NCBI GenBank assembly: GCA_965232285.1
Contig: CBDDPL010000004.1
Coordinates: 6,324,001 to 6,388,000, forward strand
DNA length: 64,000 nucleotides
From: Denitrobaculum sp965232285
GTDB taxonomy: Bacteria; Pseudomonadota; Alphaproteobacteria; Kiloniellales; Kiloniellaceae
Reading direction: 5' to 3'
Shown: positions 45,288 to 53,176 of the stretch, piece after piece
Numbering within the stretch: position 1 is the first letter of the stretch
Layout: every line of letters begins with the position of its first letter
The notes under the pieces: generated by a model
What the model was told of the DNA's origin: nothing
Database searches by the model: none
The model's input: the letters and a program-made list of their open reading frames with translations, nothing else
Translations under genes and position numbers: made by a program

Positions 45288-45959
45288 ATGAAACGCCTTC
45301 TTGCCCCGTTACTTGTCCTGCCTTTGGCTGCTTGCTCGCTGGGAAAGGAGCTTGAGAGCATCAAGGTGCCTGCCATCAAGCTGCCTTCGATTTCGGGCTT
45401 GTTCGCTGGGCCGGGCCCTGAAGTCCGACCCTTGAAGGGTGGCATCGCGCAGGTTGGAAAAGCATCGGCGCGTCGTATTCCCACTATGACCGTGACCAGC
45501 CTTAAAGACGGAACGCACAGGCGTTACGCGGTTCGCAGCTATGGCAACGGCGTGCGCGTGACGGAGGACAACGGCTGCATCTGGACGCGTGCCGGTGATT
45601 GGTTCTCGCCGTCCGATAGCTGGGCGAACTGCGGGACCTCCAAGAACTGGCATACCGGACAGGCCAAAGTGCGTGAACTCGACTCGCTCTATCCCCTGAA
45701 GGTGGGCAGCGTCGGACGATATGAGCGTCAGGCCGTCTCCCATACGGGCCGCCGCTACAGCCGCGAAACGCGTTGCGAAGTAACCGACGCGGTCGAGGTC
45801 CTGCGCCCGGGCCGCGCTGCCACGCCAGCCTTCGTCGTGGAGTGCGATGACAGCCGCCGGGTGCGCACGACCTGGTATGCGCCGAAAGAAGGCCCGGTGG
45901 CCTACCGGGAGGTCCATCGCCGCAACGGCGTCGAGGAAGCCTGGGTTCGCAGCAAGTGA
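45288..45959 (+). CDS. predicted lipoprotein of unknown function
   Basis: A 223-residue protein. The signal peptide MKRLLAPLLVLPLAACSL contains a lipobox (LAAC, Cys16), so it should be lipid-anchored. The mature part has paired cysteines (NGCIWTR, WANCGTSK, ETRCEVTD, VVECDDS), suggesting disulfides in the periplasm, and aromatic-rich strands. I do not recognise a family. A CAGGAGA ribosome site precedes ATG 45288. Downstream, 246 bases to the next gene hold AT-rich sequence only. Confidence 0.75.
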   Translation: MKRLLAPLLVLPLAACSLGKELESIKVPAIKLPSISGLFAGPGPEVRPLKGGIAQVGKASARRIPTMTVTSLKDGTHRRYAVRSYGNGVRVTEDNGCIWTRAGDWFSPSDSWANCGTSKNWHTGQAKVRELDSLYPLKVGSVGRYERQAVSHTGRRYSRETRCEVTDAVEVLRPGRAATPAFVVECDDSRRVRTTWYAPKEGPVAYREVHRRNGVEEAWVRSK

Positions 45960-46205
45960 CATCGCGCGCCGCGAAAGATGAATGCTGCATGAAGCCAGTG
46001 TGAACAGATCCCAAAGAAGACATGAACGAAAATGAAAATTATCGTTAAAAAACAATATTGTAACGTAGCGCACGAGCCGGCTGTGTTATCCGCTGACAAA
46101 CGAGTTGGCGGCCTTGCCGGAGCGCAGCGCCGTTTCTTGGAGCACAGGAGTCGCGCGACAGCCTCCGCAGGTTTTGCGGCGACGCCGACTGAAAAGGAAA
46201 AGCGG

Positions 46206-47099
46206 ATGTCAGATCTTGCAAACAATACTCTCGCGTCATCGTCAGACACCGTCAGTCTGGTGCGCCGGCCGGCGAAGGGCAAGGAGGCTCTGTCCTGTTG
46301 GATGGCGCTGCCCTGCAAACTGGCGCCCGACGCGCTCCCCCTGGTCGCAGTGCATGGTGTCCAGCGCGGCGCAAAGCAGCAGGCCTCGCTTCTGGCGGCG
46401 CAGGCTGCGCTGCTGGGACGCCCGGTGATCGCGCCTCTTTTCAGTGAAAAGCGCTGGCCGCAGTATCAGCAGGTCGTTCGTGGCAAGCGCGCCGATCTGG
46501 CGCTGCTGCGTTTGATGAACGAACTGCGCCTGGCCGGTATCTGGCAAAGCCAGCAGTTTGAGCTTTCAGGTTATTCCGGCGGTGCCCAGTTCGCTCACCG
46601 CTTTGCGATGCTCTATCCGCAAATCGTGGCGCGGCTCACCGTCGCTTCCGCGGGCTGGTATAGCTTTCCCGATGAAGCGCCCTTTCCTTATGGCATGGCG
46701 CCGCGGCCCGGCCGGAGCGGTGATTGGGGCCCACGTCTTGCGGCCGGGTTGGAGAGGTTTCTGCGTATTCCGATTCATGTCTGCGTCGGCTCGAAGGACT
46801 GCGTTGCTGATGCAAAAACCCGGCGGGGTGAGCAGATCGACGAGCAGCAAGGTGACAACCGTATGATGCGCGCCAAGCGCTGGGTTCTTGCGCTCCAACG
46901 CTGTGCCGCCGCGAAGGGAATCGAGGCGCAGATCAGCTTTTCCGTTCTGCCTGAATGCGGACACGATTTTCGCGAGTGCGTGGAGGTCGGCGGCCTCGAT
47001 CGCGTGATCTTCCGGACGGAGTCTTCTTCCGGGATCGACATGCCGCGCGCGCACCACTGGGACAGGGAAACAGCGCCTGCGGCTGCGCCGCGGGTATGA
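46206..47099 (+). CDS. alpha/beta hydrolase-like protein
   Basis: A 297-residue protein with an alpha/beta hydrolase outline: PLVAVHGVQRGAKQQ at the first loop, nucleophile elbow GYSGGAQ (about 128-134), IHVCVGSKDCVAD as the acid-bearing strand and PECGHDF for the catalytic His. It resembles PHB-depolymerase or esterase-like poly-family members. I use ATG 46206, which has AAAGGAAAAG just upstream; the in-frame extension to 46032 runs through AT-rich leader and looks non-coding. It is followed by a P-loop protein and an ABC exporter that may form one unit. Confidence 0.75.
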   Translation: MSDLANNTLASSSDTVSLVRRPAKGKEALSCWMALPCKLAPDALPLVAVHGVQRGAKQQASLLAAQAALLGRPVIAPLFSEKRWPQYQQVVRGKRADLALLRLMNELRLAGIWQSQQFELSGYSGGAQFAHRFAMLYPQIVARLTVASAGWYSFPDEAPFPYGMAPRPGRSGDWGPRLAAGLERFLRIPIHVCVGSKDCVADAKTRRGEQIDEQQGDNRMMRAKRWVLALQRCAAAKGIEAQISFSVLPECGHDFRECVEVGGLDRVIFRTESSSGIDMPRAHHWDRETAPAAAPRV

Positions 47100-47237
47100 A
47101 CTCTTTCATGAACTGTTCATGTGCCTGTCCGGGAGCGTTCATCGCTGCGACAGGCGGGCTTTAGCAAACAGCGTCAGACTTCATAGGCATAAACCATGGC
47201 ACTTCGGCGGGTGTCGGACAAATCCAGGAGAATATCC

Positions 47238-48335
47238 ATGACTGTACTAACCCCTATCGCGTTCGATTTTCTCGCCCAGGCGAAGTGGGCCTTTTCCACT
47301 AGGCGCGTCCAGCGTGAGGACGCGGTGTCCCTGATCGACATGCTGTCCTACGCCAAATCGGGCGATCTGGTTCTCGGCCGTGTCGAGCGGATCGGTTCGC
47401 ATAAGAAAATTCAGTTGGCGACGGGACGCGCTTCAGAGCTCTATCAGGACGACCTGGTGGTTCTGGCCTGCGGTGACCGCTATGCGCCCGACCAGTTTGA
47501 AGGCCTGGCGGAACTGGACCCCAATGGGGCCGACATGCTCGCCGGTGGCGGCGTGCTCGGCCGCATGCGTCAGCGGCATGCCAAGATGTCTGTGCCAACC
47601 CGGATCATTCCCTTGGGCCTGCTGGCCAACGCCGCGGGCAAGGTGATCAATCTCAACGACTATGCTTTGGAACGGGCTGCGCGGCCGGTCGGTCTCCAGG
47701 TCATCGGTGTTGTCGGTGCCTCCATGAATTCCGGAAAGACCACGGCGGTTGCGGCCTTCGCGCATGGATTGACGCGCGCCGGCTACCGTGTGGCCGCGAT
47801 CAAGGCCACCGGTACCGGTGCCTTCGGCGATTACAATGCCTTCATCGATACTGGTGCACGTTATGTCGCCGATTTCACCGATGCCGGCATGGTCTCGACC
47901 TACCGGCAGCCTCTGGCAAGGATCGCTACCGGACTGGATACGCTGCTGGCACATGCCGGGCGAGCCGGTTGTGATGTTGCCGTTGTCGAACTGGCCGATG
48001 GCGTGTTTCAGAAGGAAACGGCGGAGCTTCTGCGGGATCCACAGGTTCGGGGCGGTTTCGCGGGCATGGTCTTTGCCGCTCCGGATGCGCTTGCTGCGGC
48101 CGGCGGCTGCGCAGCACTGAGGACCATGGGGATTGAACCCGCGATCGTGACCGGCATGGTTAGCTGCTCCCCGCTCGGCGCATCCGAGGCGGAGGCCGCG
48201 ACCGGCGTTCAGGTGGTCAAGCGCAGCACGCTCTGCGATCCGGCGCAGTCCAATGCGCTTCTGGCCGAAATGCTGGCAAGGCCGGACCGTCGCGACGCCG
48301 AATCCGAGGTTGCCGAAGTTGGGGCTGCGGCATGA
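47238..48335 (+). CDS. P-loop NTPase of uncertain family (DUF1611/MobB-like)
   Basis: A 365-residue protein. The N-terminal about 150 residues show no clear family but contain HxRxRH-like basic segments (GRMRQRHAKMSVP). From about 155 a P-loop domain begins with GVVGASMNSGKTTAVAAFAHGL (Walker A about 160-168), then FIDTGARYVADFTDAGMVSTY and VVELADGVFQKE. The pattern resembles DUF1611 and MobB-type ATP/GTPases; I cannot decide between them. The start ATG 47238 follows GGAG. The stop overlaps the ABC gene as ATGA. Confidence 0.6.
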   Translation: MTVLTPIAFDFLAQAKWAFSTRRVQREDAVSLIDMLSYAKSGDLVLGRVERIGSHKKIQLATGRASELYQDDLVVLACGDRYAPDQFEGLAELDPNGADMLAGGGVLGRMRQRHAKMSVPTRIIPLGLLANAAGKVINLNDYALERAARPVGLQVIGVVGASMNSGKTTAVAAFAHGLTRAGYRVAAIKATGTGAFGDYNAFIDTGARYVADFTDAGMVSTYRQPLARIATGLDTLLAHAGRAGCDVAVVELADGVFQKETAELLRDPQVRGGFAGMVFAAPDALAAAGGCAALRTMGIEPAIVTGMVSCSPLGASEAEAATGVQVVKRSTLCDPAQSNALLAEMLARPDRRDAESEVAEVGAAA

Positions 48336-50134
48336 TCTGGCCGACCCTGCCTTGGCCGTTTCGCGGCGGCTCCACCGCGAGCCGGCTGCCAGCGATCCAG
48401 GGTGAAGGCCGTGGACGCTCTATCCTGCTGGTTGCGTTTCTCGCCCTGGGACAGGCGTCGGCGGCCGGCGCCGCGGCCTTCGCAACGCGGGACGTTTTCG
48501 CCGCCTTGGGGGAAGAGTCGCCGGGCCTCCCGCTGCTTGCGCTCGGCCTGATCGTGATGGCGGGTTTCGCCATCGCTCTGCTGAGGGTGGCCGAGCGGCT
48601 GGTGGCGGAACGGGTCGGACAGAACTATGCCGCTTCGCTGCGCCTGAAGCTTTTCAAACACCTCTCGCAGATGCCGGCGCGGGAAGTCTCTAAACGGCGC
48701 CGGGGGGCTTTGGCCCTGCGCTTCGTGGGTGACCTGACTGCGGTTCGCGGTTGGGTCAGTCTGGGCATCGCGCGGCTGGTGTCGGCTTCCATTGTCCTGC
48801 CGCTTGCCGCCGCCGTGCTGTTTTTCCTCAATGCCGATCTGGCCTGGGCGGCGGTGTTTCCCATTGTCCTTGGCCTCGTCGCCATGGCGTTGATCGGTCC
48901 GCGTCTCGGGCCGGCACATAAAAAACTGCGCGCGCGCCGGGCCAGGCTCGCAGCAGATATGAGCGAGCGCGTGCCCCATGCGCCGGAGCTGCGGCTGCTC
49001 GGCCGCAGCTCGATCGAAATCGCGCATTTGCAGCGCCGTACCGAGAAGCTGATCGTTTCGGCGCTGGAGCGCGCGCGCGGCGCGGCGCTGTTGCGGGCGG
49101 TGCCGGATGCGGTGTCCGGCCTTGCGGCTGCGGCGGTCCTCTGGATGGCCCTGCGGTCAGGGGCTGCCGGCGCGGAGGTTGCCGGTGCCCTGGCGGCCGT
49201 CGGCCTGATGATCCAACCGCTGCGTGACCTGGCCGGGGTTTGGGATCGGCACCGGGCCTGGATCGCGGCACGCAACAAATGCCAGTCCATCCTCTCTTCC
49301 CCCAGGGTTGCGCGTGCCCAGAGACAAAAAGAACGGAGACAAAAAGAAGGGGGACAACAAGAAGGACGGCCAAAAGAAGAGGGACAAAGGGACGAGGTGT
49401 TGGCGCTGTCGGCTTTGCCGTCCCTGGGGCCGCAGGAGCTGCTTTTCAAGCAGGTTTCGGCCGGTGTTCTCTACAACGTCAATGCCACCGCGCAGGCGGG
49501 GCAGAAGATCGCCATCGTCGGCGGTAACGGTTCGGGCAAGTCGACGCTTCTGGGGCTGGCCGCCGGTCTGGAAGCTCCGGCGGAGGGCTGTGTCCGGCTC
49601 GGCGGGAGGGCGCCAACCGACCTGCGCGCGGCGGAGCGACGCAAGCTGCTGTCCCTGGTCGGCCGGCATTCGCCCATCCTCGCCGGCAGCCTGCGTCGGG
49701 CCTTGACCATGGGTGCGGCCGAGCGGCCCGAGGATTCGACGATCCTGGCGCAGGCCCGGGCCTTCGGGCTGGGCGATGCCATCGAGCGGCTCGGCGGGCT
49801 GGACGGTCGGGTCAACGAAGCCGGACGGAACCTCTCGGCGGGCGAGGCGCGCCGGCTCCTGCTCGTACGGGCGGCGCTCTCTAAGCCTTCTCTCATGCTG
49901 CTCGACGAACCGGACGACGTCCTGGATACCGATGGCCCCGAATTGATCGAACGACTGGTCCGAGACAGTGCGGCGACGACCCTGACCATCACACACTCCC
50001 TGGCGGTTGCTCGGCGCATGGATCAGCTTTGGTTTATCGAGGACGGACGGATCGTGGAAGCCGGCCCAACCGACGCGCTGCTCGCCGGCGACGGGCCGGC
50101 TGCCAGGTTTTTTGCACCCCGGCGGGCGGCCTAG
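48332..50134 (+). CDS. ABC transporter, fused permease-ATPase half-exporter
   Basis: A 600-residue protein. The N-terminal membrane domain (about 20-315) has several hydrophobic helices and resembles CydCD/lipid-type exporters. The ATPase domain (about 370-595) has Walker A VGGNGSGKST, Walker B SLMLLDEPDD and H-loop ITHSLAV. The signature is LSAGEARRLLL, where Ala replaces the usual Gly, and DEPDD replaces DEPT; both are unusual. Between the domains lies a Gln/Lys/Glu-rich linker (331-355) built from five 15-base repeats. It would act as a homodimer or with an unseen partner. The substrate is unknown. It is coupled to the P-loop gene. Confidence 0.82.
   Translation: MIWPTLPWPFRGGSTASRLPAIQGEGRGRSILLVAFLALGQASAAGAAAFATRDVFAALGEESPGLPLLALGLIVMAGFAIALLRVAERLVAERVGQNYAASLRLKLFKHLSQMPAREVSKRRRGALALRFVGDLTAVRGWVSLGIARLVSASIVLPLAAAVLFFLNADLAWAAVFPIVLGLVAMALIGPRLGPAHKKLRARRARLAADMSERVPHAPELRLLGRSSIEIAHLQRRTEKLIVSALERARGAALLRAVPDAVSGLAAAAVLWMALRSGAAGAEVAGALAAVGLMIQPLRDLAGVWDRHRAWIAARNKCQSILSSPRVARAQRQKERRQKEGGQQEGRPKEEGQRDEVLALSALPSLGPQELLFKQVSAGVLYNVNATAQAGQKIAIVGGNGSGKSTLLGLAAGLEAPAEGCVRLGGRAPTDLRAAERRKLLSLVGRHSPILAGSLRRALTMGAAERPEDSTILAQARAFGLGDAIERLGGLDGRVNEAGRNLSAGEARRLLLVRAALSKPSLMLLDEPDDVLDTDGPELIERLVRDSAATTLTITHSLAVARRMDQLWFIEDGRIVEAGPTDALLAGDGPAARFFAPRRAA
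49322..49396 (+). repeat. five tandem 15-bp repeats in the ABC exporter linker
   Basis: Five units of 15 bases, beginning AGACAAAAAGAACGG and decaying along the array, encode RQKER, RQKEG, GQQEG, RPKEE and GQRDE between the membrane and ATPase domains. The unit is a multiple of three, so the frame is kept and the linker length can vary. Confidence 0.85.
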
Positions 50135-50217
50135 GGCAAGCCTCACTTCAGATGGACCGATTCAGTGAGGCTAACTTGCTCTATTTCAGGATGCTCTAGG
50201 GCCGTGGGGACCGTGAC

Positions 50218-51795
50218 TTGCGCTATCTGACCAAACTGACCCTGTCATTTTGCGGGCTGCTGATTATCGCGCTGGTGTCCGCGGGTATTGCCTTCTGGAG
50301 TGCGCGCACGGCCGAGAACCAGTTGGAACGCTCGCATCTGGCCTACCGCGTGCACGCGCAATACCTCTCCCTTTCCAATCACACTTACCAGCTCTTCAAG
50401 CAGTTCGGCGATGCCTTTCTGATCGGGGATCGGGACGAAGGCCGTGGCGAAGCCATGCTCCTGACCGCCATCAGAGAGGACATCCGGCGCCTGCGCGTCC
50501 TGATCGCCGAGGAGGTGCGCCTGGTCGGTGACGAGGAGATCGAAGAACTCGAACTGCTCGCCCGGATCGAGCGGCAGATCGAGAGCCTGCTGCAGGAGTT
50601 CCTGCGCCTGCAGACCGGGGCGCGTGCCGCCGATCCGGTGGCCTTTCAGGAGCGTCTCTCCCAGATCCTCGATGAAAAGATCGATGCCGACTTTCAGGCC
50701 ATGATCGAGGAGGCTTTGGAGGAGGAGCGCGAGGAGGTGCGCGAGACCGAGGCGGAGATTCAGGCGGCCGTCGACCTCTTTCAGCGCGCGGCGGTGATTG
50801 CCGGCGTGATCGCGGCCCTGACGGCGGTTTTCGGAATTCTCCTGCTGCGCCGGGCCTTGACCCGGCCCCTGAAGCAGTTGCTGGAGGGGGCGGAAGCCGT
50901 GGGCCGGGGCGAGTTGGATCACCGGGTCGACGCCTCCGGTGACACCGAACTGGGGCGTGTCGCGCAGGCCTTCAACCAGATGATCGGCAAGGTCGCGGAG
51001 CGTCAGGATCTGCTCAGTGCCTCCCGGGACGCCCTGGAACAGGAAGTCTCCCGTCGCACCGAGCAGCTCCAGAACCTCTTGAAAACCCTGCGCATTTCCG
51101 AAGAAAATCGCAAACGCCTGCTGGCCGATGTCAGCCATGAACTGCGCACCCCCCTGACCATCATCCGCGGCGAGGCCGATGTCGCGCTGCGCGGCGGCGA
51201 GCGCAGTGCCGCCGAGTATCGCGAGGTCATGATGCGCACCCGTGAAGCCGCTGATCACACGGCGCGGATCGTCGACGACCTGCTGTTCGTCGCACGCCAT
51301 GAAAACGGCGAGGTCCGCATCCGGCCGCAGGACACCGACCTGCTGGAGGTGGTGGAGCGGGCGGTGGCCTCGGGCCGGCTGCTCGGCGATGCCGCGAAGC
51401 AGGTGAACTTTGAGTCCACGGTCGCTCAGGCCAGGCTGCGGGCCGATCCCAGCCGCATCCAGCAGGTGGTCACGATCCTGCTGGAAAACGCCCTGCGCTA
51501 CGGCGGTCAGAGTATCGGCGTGCGGCTGGACCAGGCGCCGGACGGCTTCGCGGTGACTGTGGCCGACGACGGGCCGGGGCTGTCGGAGGCCGAACTGACC
51601 CACGTCTTCGAACGCTTCTTCCGGGGATCCAACGCGGCCGTGCGCTACGACGGCGGCACCGGGCTTGGGCTGCCGGTGGCCAGGGCGATCGTCGAGGCCC
51701 ACGGCGGGCGGATCGCGGTGACCAGCGAGATGGGCGAGGGGGTTCAGGCGCGCTTCACGCTGCCCCGCCGGCTGCCGCTCGCCGCGGCCTGTTAG
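50218..51795 (+). CDS. sensor histidine kinase with HAMP domain
   Basis: A 525-residue membrane kinase. Helix one is at about 8-28, then an acidic, helical extracytoplasmic domain of about 160 residues, helix two at about 192-211, a HAMP domain (about 212-265), a coiled segment, and the phosphoacceptor His307 in LLADVSHELRTPLTIIRGEADVAL. The ATPase domain has LENALRYGG, DDGPGLSEAE and GGTGLGLPVARAIVEAHGG. The start is TTG 50218; GGGGA precedes it. The partner regulator follows after 485 bases, in the unusual order kinase first. Confidence 0.9.
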   Translation: MRYLTKLTLSFCGLLIIALVSAGIAFWSARTAENQLERSHLAYRVHAQYLSLSNHTYQLFKQFGDAFLIGDRDEGRGEAMLLTAIREDIRRLRVLIAEEVRLVGDEEIEELELLARIERQIESLLQEFLRLQTGARAADPVAFQERLSQILDEKIDADFQAMIEEALEEEREEVRETEAEIQAAVDLFQRAAVIAGVIAALTAVFGILLLRRALTRPLKQLLEGAEAVGRGELDHRVDASGDTELGRVAQAFNQMIGKVAERQDLLSASRDALEQEVSRRTEQLQNLLKTLRISEENRKRLLADVSHELRTPLTIIRGEADVALRGGERSAAEYREVMMRTREAADHTARIVDDLLFVARHENGEVRIRPQDTDLLEVVERAVASGRLLGDAAKQVNFESTVAQARLRADPSRIQQVVTILLENALRYGGQSIGVRLDQAPDGFAVTVADDGPGLSEAELTHVFERFFRGSNAAVRYDGGTGLGLPVARAIVEAHGGRIAVTSEMGEGVQARFTLPRRLPLAAAC

Positions 51796-52131
51796 GGCGC
51801 GCGCGGTACAGTTGGACGCGGCAAGGCTCGGAGCTTCCATGGCGGCGTTTTTTCTACGATCTGCCCTACTTTTGTCACAGCTCCGTAGGGAAGAAAGTGG
51901 TGGGTCGGCCGTTGTCATAACGAAAGCGGCCCCACCCGGGAAAACGCCCAGGAAATTATCCGGAAAATTATCCGGGAAACCGAAGCGGCGCGGGTGGGGA
52001 CAAACGGCAAAGGCCCTCGACGCCATCGGCATGGGGCCCGCCATGAGCCAATCATCCGTGACCTGGCGGCCGGCGCAGCGGATCTGCGCGCCGGCCGGCC
52101 GCGGTCAGGTGAGAAGACAAGGAACGACGAC
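51796..52131 (+). other. spacer between kinase and small frame, no clear gene
   Basis: This 336-base stretch is GC-rich and open in several frames on both strands, but none has a family signature or a good start signal. It contains the near-tandem GGAAAATTATCC pair around 51951-51977 (GGAAATTATCCGGAAAATTATCC), a short direct repeat that could be an operator. Confidence 0.35.
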
Positions 52132-52284
52132 ATGCCTTTCGCGCCCCTGGAGACAACGCCGCCGCGGCGCCCGAAGCGGGATTGGAGTCTGAATTTGAGC
52201 CAGAGCCGGCGCGGGCTTCTGCCCGCGATTTTGCGCTGGCTTGCAGAGTCAAAAAGCTGGCCCGGGGAGGGGCGGGCGCGATGA
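52132..52284 (+). CDS. small basic protein of unknown function, coupled to the response regulator
   Basis: A 50-residue frame starting at ATG 52132 with AAGGA upstream and ending in a TGA that overlaps the response-regulator ATG (ATGA at 52281-52284). The product is basic and Arg/Pro-rich (PPRRPKRDWSLNLSQSRRG) with one short amphipathic segment (LLPAILRWLAES). The coupling geometry supports a real translated leader or small gene; nothing is recognised in the sequence. It may also be a chance frame in GC-rich DNA. Confidence 0.4.
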   Translation: MPFAPLETTPPRRPKRDWSLNLSQSRRGLLPAILRWLAESKSWPGEGRAR

Positions 52285-52958
52285 ACCTCTTGCTGGTGGA
52301 AGACGAGGCGCGGGTCGCCGACTTCATCGTCCGCGGCCTGCGCGCCGAGGGCTGGATGGTCACTCACGCGGCCGACGCCGAGATGGCGACCGAGCTCTCC
52401 CTGCAGGACAGCTTCGACGTGATCGTGCTGGACCTGGTGCTGCCGGGCATGCACGGCCAGGATTTCTGCCGCAAGCTGCGCGCCCGCCGCGACCTGACCC
52501 CGGTCCTGATGCTCTCGGCCCTGGACGCCCTGGACGAGCGGGTCGCCGGCCTGAAGCTCGGTGCCGACGACTACATGGGCAAACCTTTTGAGTTTGATGA
52601 ACTGATCGCTCGCATCGAGGCCCTGGCCCGCCGCTCCACCCACTTCTGCGCCCCCGCCGCCCAGACCCGCCTGCAGGCCGGCGCCATCACCCTGGACCTG
52701 GAGAGCCTGGAAGCCACCGTCGCCGGCCAGCCCCTGGACCTGACCGCCAAGGAACGCGAGATCCTGAAGCTCTTCCTGAGCAAACCCGGCCGCGTCTTCT
52801 CCCGCGAACGCATCCTCAACAGCGTCTGGGGCGCCAGCGAAGATCCCCTGACCAATGTGGTGGATGTTTATGTGGGGCGGTTGCGAAGGAAGCTGGGGGA
52901 GCAGGGCGAGAAGCTGCAGACGGTCCGCGGGGCGGGGTACAGGTTGAAGGCGGAGTGA
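52281..52958 (+). CDS. OmpR-family response regulator
   Basis: A 225-residue regulator, partner of the kinase at 50218. The receiver has the acidic pair in LLVEDEARVADF, the phosphoacceptor Asp in DVIVLDLVLPGMHG and Lys in YMGKPFEF; a winged helix spans about 125-222 (LDLTAKEREILKLFLSKPGRVFSRERIL). ATG 52281 follows GGGGAGGGG. The coding strand is C-rich to about 52850 and turns abruptly G-rich over its last 100 bases and the following spacer. Confidence 0.92.
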   Translation: MNLLLVEDEARVADFIVRGLRAEGWMVTHAADAEMATELSLQDSFDVIVLDLVLPGMHGQDFCRKLRARRDLTPVLMLSALDALDERVAGLKLGADDYMGKPFEFDELIARIEALARRSTHFCAPAAQTRLQAGAITLDLESLEATVAGQPLDLTAKEREILKLFLSKPGRVFSRERILNSVWGASEDPLTNVVDVYVGRLRRKLGEQGEKLQTVRGAGYRLKAE

Positions 52959-53059
52959 GGGGTGAATGGTGAGGTGGTGGGGCGGGGGATAGGTCGGGAA
53001 GAGCAAACGACCGAAGCGGGTTGGGGCGGGGTTTTCAGGGGTCGGGTGAAGGTGGGTTT

Positions 53060-53075
53060 GGTTTCAGGTGAAACC
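53060..53075. repeat. perfect inverted repeat at the left edge of the restriction island
   Basis: GGTTTCA (53060-53066) and TGAAACC (53069-53075) flank GG, 102 bases after the response regulator stop and about 100 bases before the hsdM stop. No T run follows on either strand, so a terminator is not clear; it may mark the island edge. Confidence 0.4.
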
Positions 53076-53176
53076 ATTCAGTAGGTGCCTCGGCCAATCG
53101 GCTACATCTGTTCTTACAATGCTCGCAACGATCGAGATCGTAATGGAACAGCAATGCAATTCTTGCTTTTCTCAAG

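Noticed and set aside
46032..46205. In-frame 58-codon extension of the hydrolase at 46206
   Set aside because: It begins in AT-rich leader and lacks hydrolase similarity; the ATG at 46206 has a better ribosome site.
53060..53075. Intrinsic terminator after the response regulator
   Set aside because: The stem is only 7 bases and no T run follows on either strand.
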